From positions 1,550,001 to 1,614,000 of the forward strand of contig CAVYGO010000003.1 of the NCBI GenBank assembly GCA_963768085.1: a stretch of DNA of 64,000 nt, given 5' to 3'. Of this stretch, positions 51,758 through 60,721 are shown piece by piece. The notes beneath the pieces are model-generated. The model did no database searches, was not told the origin of the DNA, and was given only the letters and a program-made list of their open reading frames with translations. Source of the stretch: Pukyongia sp963768085 (GTDB lineage: Bacteria > Bacteroidota > Bacteroidia > Flavobacteriales > Flavobacteriaceae). The first letter of the stretch is position 1. Each line of letters opens with the position of its first letter. Both the position numbers and the translations under genes were made by a program.

Positions 51758-53428
51758 TTATTTATTGTGAACGATCTGCATGTGACCTTTGGAATTAGTC
51801 ATCTGCCATTGACCCAAAGCGATAGGAATATTCCCAATGCTGTTCAGTTCATCGAAAAAGTCCTTCACTATAAAAGGTTTTCCCTGTAATTCCTGTCTCC
51901 GGGCGAATTCGGCCATGGCATCTTCTAATAAATATTTGCCGGTAATATAGCTGGTACCATATCCCGGCTGGCGTAAGTATAAATGCTGTTCAAAGATCAG
52001 TAATTCCTTTTCGGTTTTCATCCAGCCTCGGGGGGTGTATTCAGAATGGATCCCACCGGCTTCTTCCATGGTCATTTCATTACTATGGGCATAAAGTGAC
52101 CCTAAACCTCTTGCCGCGCGTTGTGCGATCATTATATAAACGATCTCCCTGGTCCTGGGGCTATCATCGTAAAGTCCGGCCTGCATGAACATCTCCTCCA
52201 CAGCTGTAGCAGTCCCTTCATTCCTGGAATCGAAGATATTATAGAGTAACGGGCCTCTTCGTATTGGACTGTGATGGGGTTCGTTTTCCATTCTGGCCAG
52301 TTCGAACCAATGGTAGAAATGCGAGTATAAGGGTCTTGGATCATAATGTTGCCCGATCCTGAAAAAGTTGCGTTCTTCCTTCGGAATAAAGCTTCCAAGG
52401 TGTTCCCTTAGTGCCGGCTCCATATAAGATTTCACCGTAAGAATATCCTGCTGATTCAGAAATCTCATGAAGCTTTCCGCAGCTTCTTCAGCCATCTTGT
52501 TATAGGTCTCAGGAGAATCCGCAGCTTTAAGCTCAGGAAGGTTTCGGTTTCTGTGTTCTTCCAATTTTAAGGATGACCAGGCTCGTGCCAGCTCACGTTT
52601 CAGGATCATTACTTCGTCCTCCCAGGTCAGGGGAACCAAATGCACATTTTGTAAATACCAGGTATAGTTCTCCTTTCCTATTCCTGAAGGTCCCGTCTTG
52701 GATTTTGCTTCGTCCTGGAGCCATGAAACCAGGTCATTGGTAGCGTTTATAGCTTCCTCTATGACTGCAACAAGCTCTGTATCACTGGCAACTGCTTTAT
52801 GCTCTTTCAGCCCGGTTAGCACCTCACTTTGTGCTTTTATATCCCTGATACCGGTGATCCATAGGTCCTTTGCATTGCCTGTGAGGTTTTGTTTGGCCTG
52901 AACGTTAAGAGGCGGGATTATTTTCAGGTCGTTTATGAGTCTTGTTCTTTCTTCAACAGATAGTGGAAAGTCATAGGTCCAGAGTTCGGTGGTTCCATGA
53001 TGAGTAGGGCCTTCATGAGCCGGGACATCACTTTTATAGGTCCAGACCGACTTATAGAATGCCGGATCACGCACCCAGGGTTTTAGTATATTATGGTTGA
53101 AATCATAACCATTCATTTCTGCCCAAACGATCATCCAGTCTACTTGCTTGGGAATTGGCCATGCGGTGGTATCGATAGCTTTTAATTTGCTTCTGAGTGC
53201 TTCAAATTCCGACCAGCGTGAGTTGAATGTATTCTTTGTATAATCCGGGGCACCTTCAAGAACCGGAGGTTTTTCGAAGGTCCGCCAATCGTGGAACAGC
53301 GTGACCAGATCGTCGTAAGAATTGGAGGTTAACGACGGTGATTCATTATTTGTTGGAGAGGTGTTTTTCACTTGCTGGTCGCAAGAGGTGAAAAAAAATG
53401 TGAGTAATAATAGTGCAATCAATCTCAT
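51758..53428 (-). CDS. DUF885 family lipoprotein
   Basis: A 556-residue lipoprotein. MRLIALLLLTFFFTSCDQQ has a lipobox with Cys16. The in-frame codon at 53437 is TTG and would only lengthen the leader. The rest matches DUF885, a mostly helical family related to M3-like or carboxypeptidase proteins, with YHWFELARMENEPHHS and EMFMQAGLYDDSPRTREIVY. The usual HExxH of zinc peptidases is not visible, although EGTATAVEEMFMQAG is in the matching place. Enzyme activity is uncertain. Confidence 0.78.
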   Translation of the reverse strand: MRLIALLLLTFFFTSCDQQVKNTSPTNNESPSLTSNSYDDLVTLFHDWRTFEKPPVLEGAPDYTKNTFNSRWSEFEALRSKLKAIDTTAWPIPKQVDWMIVWAEMNGYDFNHNILKPWVRDPAFYKSVWTYKSDVPAHEGPTHHGTTELWTYDFPLSVEERTRLINDLKIIPPLNVQAKQNLTGNAKDLWITGIRDIKAQSEVLTGLKEHKAVASDTELVAVIEEAINATNDLVSWLQDEAKSKTGPSGIGKENYTWYLQNVHLVPLTWEDEVMILKRELARAWSSLKLEEHRNRNLPELKAADSPETYNKMAEEAAESFMRFLNQQDILTVKSYMEPALREHLGSFIPKEERNFFRIGQHYDPRPLYSHFYHWFELARMENEPHHSPIRRGPLLYNIFDSRNEGTATAVEEMFMQAGLYDDSPRTREIVYIMIAQRAARGLGSLYAHSNEMTMEEAGGIHSEYTPRGWMKTEKELLIFEQHLYLRQPGYGTSYITGKYLLEDAMAEFARRQELQGKPFIVKDFFDELNSIGNIPIALGQWQMTNSKGHMQIVHNK

Positions 53429-53533
53429 AGTGAACAAGGTTACCTAAAGCCTAAAGATAAGAAGTTTGACAAAAGGCATGATACAATAGCGGAAATTCAG
53501 AAGATGAGAATCTTTATTTCTTTATTAAAATAT

Positions 53534-55975
53534 CTAATAATTGATATACACAAATCCCAGGAACGCATCCGGGAATTGCTCATCGTTCAGTTGTAGTACG
53601 TAATAATATGTACCTACAGGAACGATCTGTTCACGATAGAGTAATCCTGTATTTGGAACTCCATTCCAGAATCCGTCGTCATTACCACCCTCGTAAATTA
53701 GATTTCCTTCGCGACTGTAGATCTGAAGCCTGAAATCAACAAAAACATTCAGCAAGCCGGTGATCTCGAATTCATCATTGATGGTATCTCCATTAGGTGA
53801 GAAGCCCTGAGGAATAAATGGTGGGCAGTTCTCAATGGTAATATTAAAGAATCCAACAGTGAAGCAGATTATGTTATCAAGTCGTACATATATACGCTGT
53901 GGATCGACCACGTTCATATAATTTTCGGGATCCTGTATAGGATCTATACCTGCGATCGCATTTTCTTCATTGGTATAGTACGTAATGATATCATTCGGGT
54001 CGCTGCTAATCAGATCGTCTTGTTCGGTAAGGTCGAAGGTTGCTGTGCTGAAGCCTTCATTACAGGCGGTAAGATCCGGTAGTTCACCAATAGGAGGTAT
54101 CGTACCAAAGAGTACAATGGAGTCCGTATCGTTATTAAATTCATTTAATTCCTGAACGATTCCGGTTCCGTCTCCTATATCGTCAACAACACCCATTAAC
54201 AAAAATTCATTTGGAATATCGGGAGTAAGTATGAGAGACACGGAACCTACTTCACTTCCACCGATAGGGATCACGTTTTGTGTTGCCGACTGGGCCACGA
54301 TATTCCCTTCTATATAAAAAGTGATCGGAGTTCCTCCCGGTAATGGTCCGGTAGATTCTAAATTATATACAATAAAATTAATGGTAAAGTCACGGCCACG
54401 GCAGGCGTAGAGAGGTTCAAGTATTTCGATAGTGGCATCCGGAAGCGGACAGTCGATCACTTCAATTTCAAAACTATCCACCACAAAACAATCGGGATTC
54501 GACACCCGTATCCAAATAGTTTCAGGATTACTCACATTCTCATAATCTGTGGGATTTGCGATCGGATTAATATCATTCAAGGCGTCATCTTCAGAATTAT
54601 GATACGTTATTGTATTGATCGGGTCTATCTGGCTAGTGGCTTCACTAAGATCAAATAATTCAGTACCCACAACATCGCAAAGTTCCAGGTTATCCAGTCC
54701 CGGGATCACAGGGAACGCCATGAGATGAAAATCGATGATGAAACCGTTATTATCTTCTCTGAGTTCCTGAACGATCCCCTGGCCGCTACCATCGTCATCC
54801 ACAAAGGCCTTAAGCTCGAAATCAGGTGGGATGCTCAAGGGAATGTTAAGGTCTATGGAACCGCTTTCCGAGCCTCCAATAGGCAATTCGGCCACAGTTG
54901 CCGATTGCCCTACCAGGGACGTATTAGCATAGAAAGCGATAGGTGTATTCGCCGGAAGGACGTCTGTACTATTTACATTATATACGGTGTATTCCACGGT
55001 AATATCACGGTCGCCACATTCATCCGCGCCAAAGGCATTATCGATCTCTATGGTGGCATCGGGTAATTCTGTGTTAAGTACAGTAATCACATTATTAATC
55101 ATCACCAAATCCTGGCCGGAGGTGAGTAATATGGTTGCAGAGGTATCTCCCGGTTGAATATTATTCTCGATATTGTAAAAATCGAGATCCATATTGTAGA
55201 AATCGGAATTGCCTGTAAAGCTATTAGTCCCGTTAAACTGGTTATCAGCTGGGTTTAGAGGCGGATTACTGATAATATTCCCATTGATCTGCAAGGTCTC
55301 ATTAACGGCCAGGGATTCATCGCCTTCCCAGGCTGTAAAACCGATCTTTGCACCTTCGTTATCCAGTACGAGGAGATTATCGATTACAATAGTAAGTTCA
55401 TTGTTCAAAGCCGACACCCCTTCGAGGCCATCGAAAACATTTACCTGGTTCAACGGAAGTGTAAGGTCTTCGTAGATCACATTCACTGCCCAACCACCAA
55501 AATTCGTGGTATTGTTGCAATAGATTGGGATCAATGATGTGAGATCGAGTTCAGAAAGTGTGTAGTTACCCGGACCGGTAGATACAATAAGGTCGGTAAC
55601 ATCGGCATAGGCCGCGAAATAGACTAAAGTTTTACTTAACTCAAAGTTAAATACCCTTTCAGCTGTAATTGGAAACCCGTTAAGTTCTACATCGAGATCG
55701 CCTGTGCCTACTCCGGCCCAGTATAGCAGGGCTGCAATCGGGGTCTGTCCTGCCGCCAGGGAATAATCCGCACTGCTTTCGGTAAGGATCACGCACTCCG
55801 TGGGTGGCGTCTGGCCCGTATTCTCTCCAATATTCAAGGTGTTACCAAAAGCCAGGTAATCATAACGTCCGTTGAATTGTTCAAAGAGACTTATCTCGTT
55901 TTGAGAAATGATGCCCATTGGCAGCATAAGAACCACCCATAAAATGAGCGTAGTTACCGAATTGTATAGTTTCAT
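53534..55975 (-). CDS. secreted repeat protein with T9SS type B (gliding-motility-associated) C-terminal domain
   Basis: An 813-residue exported protein. After a signal peptide (about 1-24), residues 30-300 form an N-terminal beta-rich region (ALLYWAGVGTGDLDV, NFGGWAVNVIYEDLT). Two tandem copies of a ~207-residue unit then follow: 304-510 and 511-718. Each starts LPDATIEI with a CARDB-like fold (VYNVNSTDVLPANTPIAFYA versus VYNLESTGPLPGGTPITFYI), contains the shared PIGGSExGS, then FDLSEATSQIDP or FDLTEQDDLISS. The C-terminus (721-813) begins IPQGFSPNGDTINDEFEITG and is a type B T9SS signal, so the protein is surface-exposed or released. It is likely adhesin-like. Confidence 0.88.
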   Translation of the reverse strand: MKLYNSVTTLILWVVLMLPMGIISQNEISLFEQFNGRYDYLAFGNTLNIGENTGQTPPTECVILTESSADYSLAAGQTPIAALLYWAGVGTGDLDVELNGFPITAERVFNFELSKTLVYFAAYADVTDLIVSTGPGNYTLSELDLTSLIPIYCNNTTNFGGWAVNVIYEDLTLPLNQVNVFDGLEGVSALNNELTIVIDNLLVLDNEGAKIGFTAWEGDESLAVNETLQINGNIISNPPLNPADNQFNGTNSFTGNSDFYNMDLDFYNIENNIQPGDTSATILLTSGQDLVMINNVITVLNTELPDATIEIDNAFGADECGDRDITVEYTVYNVNSTDVLPANTPIAFYANTSLVGQSATVAELPIGGSESGSIDLNIPLSIPPDFELKAFVDDDGSGQGIVQELREDNNGFIIDFHLMAFPVIPGLDNLELCDVVGTELFDLSEATSQIDPINTITYHNSEDDALNDINPIANPTDYENVSNPETIWIRVSNPDCFVVDSFEIEVIDCPLPDATIEILEPLYACRGRDFTINFIVYNLESTGPLPGGTPITFYIEGNIVAQSATQNVIPIGGSEVGSVSLILTPDIPNEFLLMGVVDDIGDGTGIVQELNEFNNDTDSIVLFGTIPPIGELPDLTACNEGFSTATFDLTEQDDLISSDPNDIITYYTNEENAIAGIDPIQDPENYMNVVDPQRIYVRLDNIICFTVGFFNITIENCPPFIPQGFSPNGDTINDEFEITGLLNVFVDFRLQIYSREGNLIYEGGNDDGFWNGVPNTGLLYREQIVPVGTYYYVLQLNDEQFPDAFLGFVYINY

Positions 55976-56039
55976 ACCCCTCTAAAGATACAGATTTATA
56001 AGTAGTACTGCGGCGTAAGAACTTACAATAGGTCGTAAT

Positions 56040-56879
56040 TTATAAATCCCGTCTTTTCAGAATAATGTAGGACCAGTAGATGAAGATCAGGGTCCATCCA
56101 AGCACGATAAGCACGGTATTCCAGGATACGTCATAACTTTTATCAAAATTCTCACCTAATTGATTGGCGGCCGACTGTACCGCACCAAACCTTGTGAAGG
56201 GTTCTACGATAAGATCGGACATGGCATCAAGGGGTAGGAAGTTGTAAACGCTTTTAAAAAGATCCGGTCCATCTTTAACCTTGATCCACTGAAAGAAAAT
56301 TGCGATGATCCCTTCAACTACCTGCCATAAACCTAAGAAACCCAGGGCAAAGGCCGAACGTTTCACCAGGATGGCAAGGAACATACAAAAACTGAAGAAA
56401 CACAGCAACTTCAGAAAATAAGCTCCTATGTATTCCAGGTCGCTGAATATGATCGAAAATTCATTATAATCAGAAAATATCAAGCCAAGTATAAGAGAAA
56501 CAACAAATAGAAAAACGGTTGAAACCAAACTGAAAAGCACCACGGTTAGGAACTTGGATGCCAGAAACTCTTTTTTACTAAGGCCGTCAATTAAATTCTG
56601 TTTAAGCGTTCGGTAGCTGTATTCGTTGGCTACAATGGACACTATCACGATTGCAAAGAAGATCTTAAGCCAGGCAACAATAAAAGAATTAAAGTGCCAG
56701 ATGAATGGAAAATTGAAGATTCCCTGGTCCGCCACTCTGAATTTCACCCCGCCAAAGTTGAACTCGATGGAGACGATGAGTGCCACGCAGCAAATAAGTG
56801 CGAAATAGACGATCGAAATAACCTTGACCGTCTTATTATATTTCAGTTTATGTAATTCGATATTGAGAAGACGTAGCAT
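56040..56879 (-). CDS. ABC transporter permease (ABC-2 type)
   Basis: A 279-residue permease with six hydrophobic segments (VISIVYFALICCVALIVSI, WLKIFFAIVIVSIVA, FLTVVLFSLVSTVFLFVVSL, FLKLLCFFSFCMFLAILV, FALGFLGLWQVVEGII, TVLIVLGWTLIFIYW) and the ABC-2 motif region NEYSYRTLKQNLIDGLSKKE. It starts two bases after the ATPase gene ends, so the two form one exporter. The substrate is unknown; similar pairs export lipids, antimicrobials or unknown cargo. Confidence 0.87.
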   Translation of the reverse strand: MLRLLNIELHKLKYNKTVKVISIVYFALICCVALIVSIEFNFGGVKFRVADQGIFNFPFIWHFNSFIVAWLKIFFAIVIVSIVANEYSYRTLKQNLIDGLSKKEFLASKFLTVVLFSLVSTVFLFVVSLILGLIFSDYNEFSIIFSDLEYIGAYFLKLLCFFSFCMFLAILVKRSAFALGFLGLWQVVEGIIAIFFQWIKVKDGPDLFKSVYNFLPLDAMSDLIVEPFTRFGAVQSAANQLGENFDKSYDVSWNTVLIVLGWTLIFIYWSYIILKRRDL

Positions 56880-56881
56880 GC

Positions 56882-57781
56882 TTAGTTGAGGTTTTGTGTG
56901 ATTTCAAGGAATTGTTCCTCCAGACTCTCTTTACGTTTTACCATATGTGATAAGCTTATTCCTTTCGCATGCATTTCCTTGTTAAACGCTGAAGCGTCCA
57001 TCGGTTCATTAAGATAGGCGATCAATGATTCACCTTCATGTTTTATACTGCTGAAAGCCTTATTATTCTTAAGTTCAGCTTCGAGGGCTTCCATATTGTC
57101 CGATTGCAGTACAAAGAAACCATGACTGGCGATCATATTATCAACTCTACCGGTATAGAGGCTTTTTCCTTTCCGAAGGATCACCACGTGGGTACATACC
57201 TTTTCAACTTCATCCAGCAGGTGAGAAGCTAAAAGAATAGTAGTTCCCTCTGAAGCAATTCGCGTAATGATCTCCCTTATCTGGTGGATTCCCTGGGGGT
57301 CCAGGCCATTTGTAGGCTCATCGAGTATTAATATCTCCGGATCGTTCAACAGTGCCGAGGCGATCGCCAGGCGTTGCTTCATCCCCAGTGAGAAGGTCCG
57401 GAATTTGCTGTTTTTTCTTTCTGAAAGCCCAACGATATCTAGTTTTTCTTCAATCTTATCTTCGGAAACTCCTTTGATCTTGCATACCAGGGCGAGATTC
57501 TGCATGGCAGTCATATACGGGTAAAAGTTAGGTCGTTCAATGATGGCTCCTACTTTTTTAAGCGCTGCATGTGTGCTACCCGAGCCATCGAACCAGTGGA
57601 AATTTCCGCTGGTCCTGTTTACAACATTAAGGACTATACCGAGGGTAGTGGACTTACCACTACCGTTTGGACCTAAGATGCCGTAGACGTTGCCCTTTTC
57701 AATGCTGAATGAGAGGTTGTCTACCGCTGTGAGCGGGCCAAACTTCTTCGTAAGATTATTGAGAGTGAGAATTGTATTCAC
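56882..57781 (-). CDS. ABC transporter ATP-binding protein
   Basis: A 299-residue ABC ATPase. Walker A is ILGPNGSGKSTTLGIVL, the signature motif is FSLGMKQRLAIASALL, and Walker B is PEILILDEPTNGLDPQG, with a switch His in LLASHLLDEVE. The C-terminal ~80 residues are an accessory domain of the type found in antibiotic and lantibiotic exporter ATPases. It pairs with the downstream permease at 56040-56879. Confidence 0.92.
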   Translation of the reverse strand: MNTILTLNNLTKKFGPLTAVDNLSFSIEKGNVYGILGPNGSGKSTTLGIVLNVVNRTSGNFHWFDGSGSTHAALKKVGAIIERPNFYPYMTAMQNLALVCKIKGVSEDKIEEKLDIVGLSERKNSKFRTFSLGMKQRLAIASALLNDPEILILDEPTNGLDPQGIHQIREIITRIASEGTTILLASHLLDEVEKVCTHVVILRKGKSLYTGRVDNMIASHGFFVLQSDNMEALEAELKNNKAFSSIKHEGESLIAYLNEPMDASAFNKEMHAKGISLSHMVKRKESLEEQFLEITQNLN

Positions 57782-57905
57782 AGAAGTTATTTTGGTTGTT
57801 AGATATGTGTAAGACGAATGTGCTTTAAAATTGTTACATCTTACATTTTCGTTAAAGTTCGGAAATATTGATAGATGGTGAACAGATAATTAACGCATTC
57901 ATCCT

Positions 57906-57913
57906 TATTTTTG
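57906..57913 (+). promoter_or_regulatory. -7 element of the PagL-like gene
   Basis: TATTTTTG fits TAnnTTTG and ends only four bases before the ATG at 57918. The mRNA is therefore nearly leaderless. Confidence 0.55.
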
Positions 57914-57917
57914 TTAT

Positions 57918-59015
57918 ATGATGAATTTTCCATGGTTCTTGATACTGCTCTTGTTGTTGAGCTTTGGAGTTCGGGCACAGCAAGATTCTACCTTTGTAGA
58001 AAGCCGACCGACCGTCCTTGGATTGAGTTTCGACTACGGATTTTTACTAAAGCACACACAATTTCTGCGCGAAATTGACGATGCATATCCGGTAGCCGTT
58101 CGATTAGACTGGAGCAAACACTTAATTACCAGGAAATCATGGGAGTTTTGTAATTGTTTTCCACGAGTTGGGGTGAGTCTTGCATACTGGAATTGGGACA
58201 GCCCGGAAATACTTGGAAGCGGCGTAAGTGCATTAGGATACCTCGAACCTTATATGAGAACGCATAAGAGGACCAATTACTTTTTCCGGGCAGGACTTGG
58301 GGGCGTTTATCTTTCGAGCCCCTATGATGAGGAGAGCAATCCATTGAATCTTTCTTACAGCACCAATTTTGCATTTTTTTTAATGCTGGGTGCCGGGGTC
58401 AATTACCGCATTAATGATAAGCTGAATCTTCGTTTTGCAGCCAAGTATAACCATATTTCGAACGGAGGAAATCGTACACCGAACAAAGGATTAAATTTTC
58501 CATCAATAAGTTTGGGTATAAATAGCAGCCTGACTCCAATAGAGTTTCCTGATCCGAAGAAAAATGGAAAACGCCAGCCACCTGATCAAAGAAAAAGAAT
58601 CTCCCTGGTCCATTTCTCAGGATGGAGTAATGCCTCTGTTGGAGATAAAAACAAGTTCTATGTCTTCGGATTCGCTGGAGAATACAGCAGATGGATAGGT
58701 GGGAGAAGTGCCTTGACTTTAGGAACGGAATGGATCGTGGATTATTCCAGGAAAGAAAAGATTCGTATGGCGAATTTGAACGATTCCTTTCATCAGGGTT
58801 CAGTACTGGCAGGTCATGAGTTCTGGTTGGGAAGGGTGACGTTCAGCCAGCAAATTGGTGTTTATTACTTCAAAGAGTATCGAGATACAGATGCCTTCTA
58901 TCAACGCTACGGTTTAAGTTACAGTATTACCAAAAAGATATTCGCTGGTATGAATCTCAAGGTACATGGCCATGTAGCAGATTTCTTCGATTTCCGAGTT
59001 GGCTATCGGTTATGA
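57918..59015 (+). CDS. acyloxyacyl hydrolase (PagL-like lipid A deacylase)
   Basis: A 365-residue outer-membrane protein with a signal peptide (FLILLLLLSFGVRA). The PagL-type active-site pattern is seen in AKYNHISNGGNRTPNKG with His179 and Ser181, and GINSSLTPIEF ends the first barrel half. Strands such as PYMRTHKRTNYFFRAGLGGVYL and LRFAAKYNHIS fit an 8-stranded barrel. PagL removes the 3-O acyl chain from lipid A. The protein is about twice the length of PagL from Gram-negative pathogens; the extra C-terminal half (210-365, ending FFDFRVGYRL) looks like a second barrel and is common in Bacteroidota members. It is flanked by minus-strand genes on both sides. Confidence 0.75.
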   Translation: MMNFPWFLILLLLLSFGVRAQQDSTFVESRPTVLGLSFDYGFLLKHTQFLREIDDAYPVAVRLDWSKHLITRKSWEFCNCFPRVGVSLAYWNWDSPEILGSGVSALGYLEPYMRTHKRTNYFFRAGLGGVYLSSPYDEESNPLNLSYSTNFAFFLMLGAGVNYRINDKLNLRFAAKYNHISNGGNRTPNKGLNFPSISLGINSSLTPIEFPDPKKNGKRQPPDQRKRISLVHFSGWSNASVGDKNKFYVFGFAGEYSRWIGGRSALTLGTEWIVDYSRKEKIRMANLNDSFHQGSVLAGHEFWLGRVTFSQQIGVYYFKEYRDTDAFYQRYGLSYSITKKIFAGMNLKVHGHVADFFDFRVGYRL

Positions 59016-59058
59016 AAAAGGACCTGCGTGGTGATATGAATAAAAATATTATGGTACC

Positions 59059-60117
59059 CTAAGATTTTTGCTCGTGGTTGAAATATACCAGGTAATAGTA
59101 CATCTGTTTTTCCTCATCCCAACCTTTTTCCACAAATCGTTCAGCACTTTCAGGATTGATGAAATCCATTTTTATCTGAATATTGGTATCCAGGCTGATC
59201 ACATTTTTAATTTTCTTTCGGGCTGCGGATACCGCCGTGTTGGCTATAGGGAAGCTGGTGAGATCTTCTATACTGTATTTGGGTGCTTTCTCAGTTTTAT
59301 AATGCCTGAATTCCGGAATAAGGTCCGGATTGTCCAGCACTTCATTTACAAAAACAGACTCCTCGAACTGATCATTTTTGGCAAAGTGATTCACGGCACG
59401 GTTCATAAACATAACTTCTTCCTTCTTATCCTCTGCCGGTAAAACAACATCTTTTGCGAAGTCCTGGCAGAATTTCAGGTATTTCTTGGTAAAGAAATTC
59501 TCGTCTTCAAAAGCATCAACACCCAGGAAGCTTTCCAACCAATAGCGGGCATCATAGCGATTACTGTCCACAGAAAGCACTTTGTACCCTTCTTCTTTTT
59601 TCACATTGAAGATCAATGTACCTTTATCCAGTCTGTTGAGGTTAATACCTTGCTGAAGGTTTGCCAGTAACTGATTCTCCTCTTCTGAAAACTGTAGGAA
59701 GTCCTGTTTCAATTCCGATTTAAAAATCCCGATGCCATCAACCTTTTCATTATCTATCTGAAGTCCTTCCAGGTAAGCCACATAAACTTCTCCACTTTTA
59801 ATATGAGGATGCATCGATTGATCGAATAAATAACGCGTAATTTTCTTACTCTGTTCATGCGTGTTTTCAGGTGCATCGAAAATCGAACTAACGATGTTAA
59901 ATAATTCATGAAACTCGAGGTCCTGATCATGTGTAAATTTAAAATAATTCTCTTCTTTATCGCGAAATGGTTTCAGAAAGAACTCCTTTAAAAGAGGCGT
60001 AAGCTCATCATCCGCCTGGTGCGTTTCTTCTGAAAGGAGGATGCCTTCATTCCTGCTTTTATTGCCAACTCTGTGTATAGATAGCGAAGCGATGTGGGTA
60101 TTGTATAGGTTGATCAT
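59059..60117 (-). CDS. nucleoid-associated protein (NdpA/YejK-like)
   Basis: A 352-residue protein of the 37-kDa nucleoid-associated family. It begins INLYNTHIASLSIHRVGNKS, then LTPLLKEFFLKPFRDKEENY, and later VAYLEGLQIDNEKVDGIGIF, TLIFNVKKEEGYKVLSVDSN and YWLESFLGVDAFED. Family members bind the nucleoid without known enzymatic activity. It lies 50 bases downstream of the pRiA4b ORF-3 gene on the same strand and has no separate obvious promoter. Confidence 0.84.
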   Translation of the reverse strand: MINLYNTHIASLSIHRVGNKSRNEGILLSEETHQADDELTPLLKEFFLKPFRDKEENYFKFTHDQDLEFHELFNIVSSIFDAPENTHEQSKKITRYLFDQSMHPHIKSGEVYVAYLEGLQIDNEKVDGIGIFKSELKQDFLQFSEEENQLLANLQQGINLNRLDKGTLIFNVKKEEGYKVLSVDSNRYDARYWLESFLGVDAFEDENFFTKKYLKFCQDFAKDVVLPAEDKKEEVMFMNRAVNHFAKNDQFEESVFVNEVLDNPDLIPEFRHYKTEKAPKYSIEDLTSFPIANTAVSAARKKIKNVISLDTNIQIKMDFINPESAERFVEKGWDEEKQMYYYLVYFNHEQKS

Positions 60118-60167
60118 TTGGAGTAATTTTTTAGAAACTAATATTATAGAAGGGTAATACGGATTGA

Positions 60168-60680
60168 CTAATTCCAGTTGGCGTCGAAGTCGAGATTATC
60201 GTAGTCTTCAGGGTCGAATCCTAGCTCTTCTTCATCATCCTCTCCCTCCGGATTGTCTGCGATAAACTCTTTTTCCGGAGCCTCTTCAGGGATCTGTCCA
60301 TGCGCGAACATCAGGTTGGGGTAGGAGCATCCATCTTCTGCTTCTGCGATTACGGCCAATTCTACAAGGAAAGTCCACATATTCAGAAAATCATAAATGT
60401 AGATTAAGCGGGTTTGATTTTCATTAACCAGTGATTCCAATGTTTTGTCGGACATCACCATGACCTCACCGGGTTTCTCACCCATGTCGAACAGGGAGAT
60501 CTCATCACCCTGATCCCAAAGTTCGTTACTTAGGTAAAATGAAGCCATTTCCTGACCGCCAAAACCGAAGGTTTGGGTGATGGTATTATGTAAATCCTCG
60601 AAAGAATTCGAGGCTTCAATTTCTATATCGCGAAAAACATCTTCGTGAGTATCGAGAATAACTCTGAATCGGTAGATCAT
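60168..60680 (-). CDS. plasmid pRiA4b ORF-3 / IS1096 passenger family protein
   Basis: A 170-residue protein that begins IYRFRVILDTHEDVFRDIEI, with a FEDLHNTITQTFGFGGQEM segment and ISLFDMGEKPGEVM. This is the pattern of the pRiA4b ORF-3 family, often carried near mobile elements, though no transposon is visible here. The tail is very acidic (DNPEGEDDEEELGFDPEDYD). A strong -7 element precedes it and it probably leads a unit with the nucleoid-associated gene. Function is unknown. Confidence 0.82.
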   Translation of the reverse strand: MIYRFRVILDTHEDVFRDIEIEASNSFEDLHNTITQTFGFGGQEMASFYLSNELWDQGDEISLFDMGEKPGEVMVMSDKTLESLVNENQTRLIYIYDFLNMWTFLVELAVIAEAEDGCSYPNLMFAHGQIPEEAPEKEFIADNPEGEDDEEELGFDPEDYDNLDFDANWN

Positions 60681-60700
60681 TCTATGGTTTATTTGAATTG

Positions 60701-60708
60701 CAAAGATA
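60701..60708 (-). promoter_or_regulatory. -7 element of the pRiA4b ORF-3 family gene
   Basis: On the minus strand it reads TATCTTTG followed by CAA, an exact TAnnTTTG. A TTA lies 21 bases upstream in place of TTG. The ATG is 20 bases downstream. Confidence 0.6.
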
Positions 60709-60721
60709 CTTTTTTTCCCTA

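Noticed and set aside
60168..60680. Mobile element marked by a pRiA4b ORF-3 / IS1096 passenger gene
   Set aside because: No transposase, terminal inverted repeats or target duplications are visible. The gene sits in a normal promoter-driven unit.
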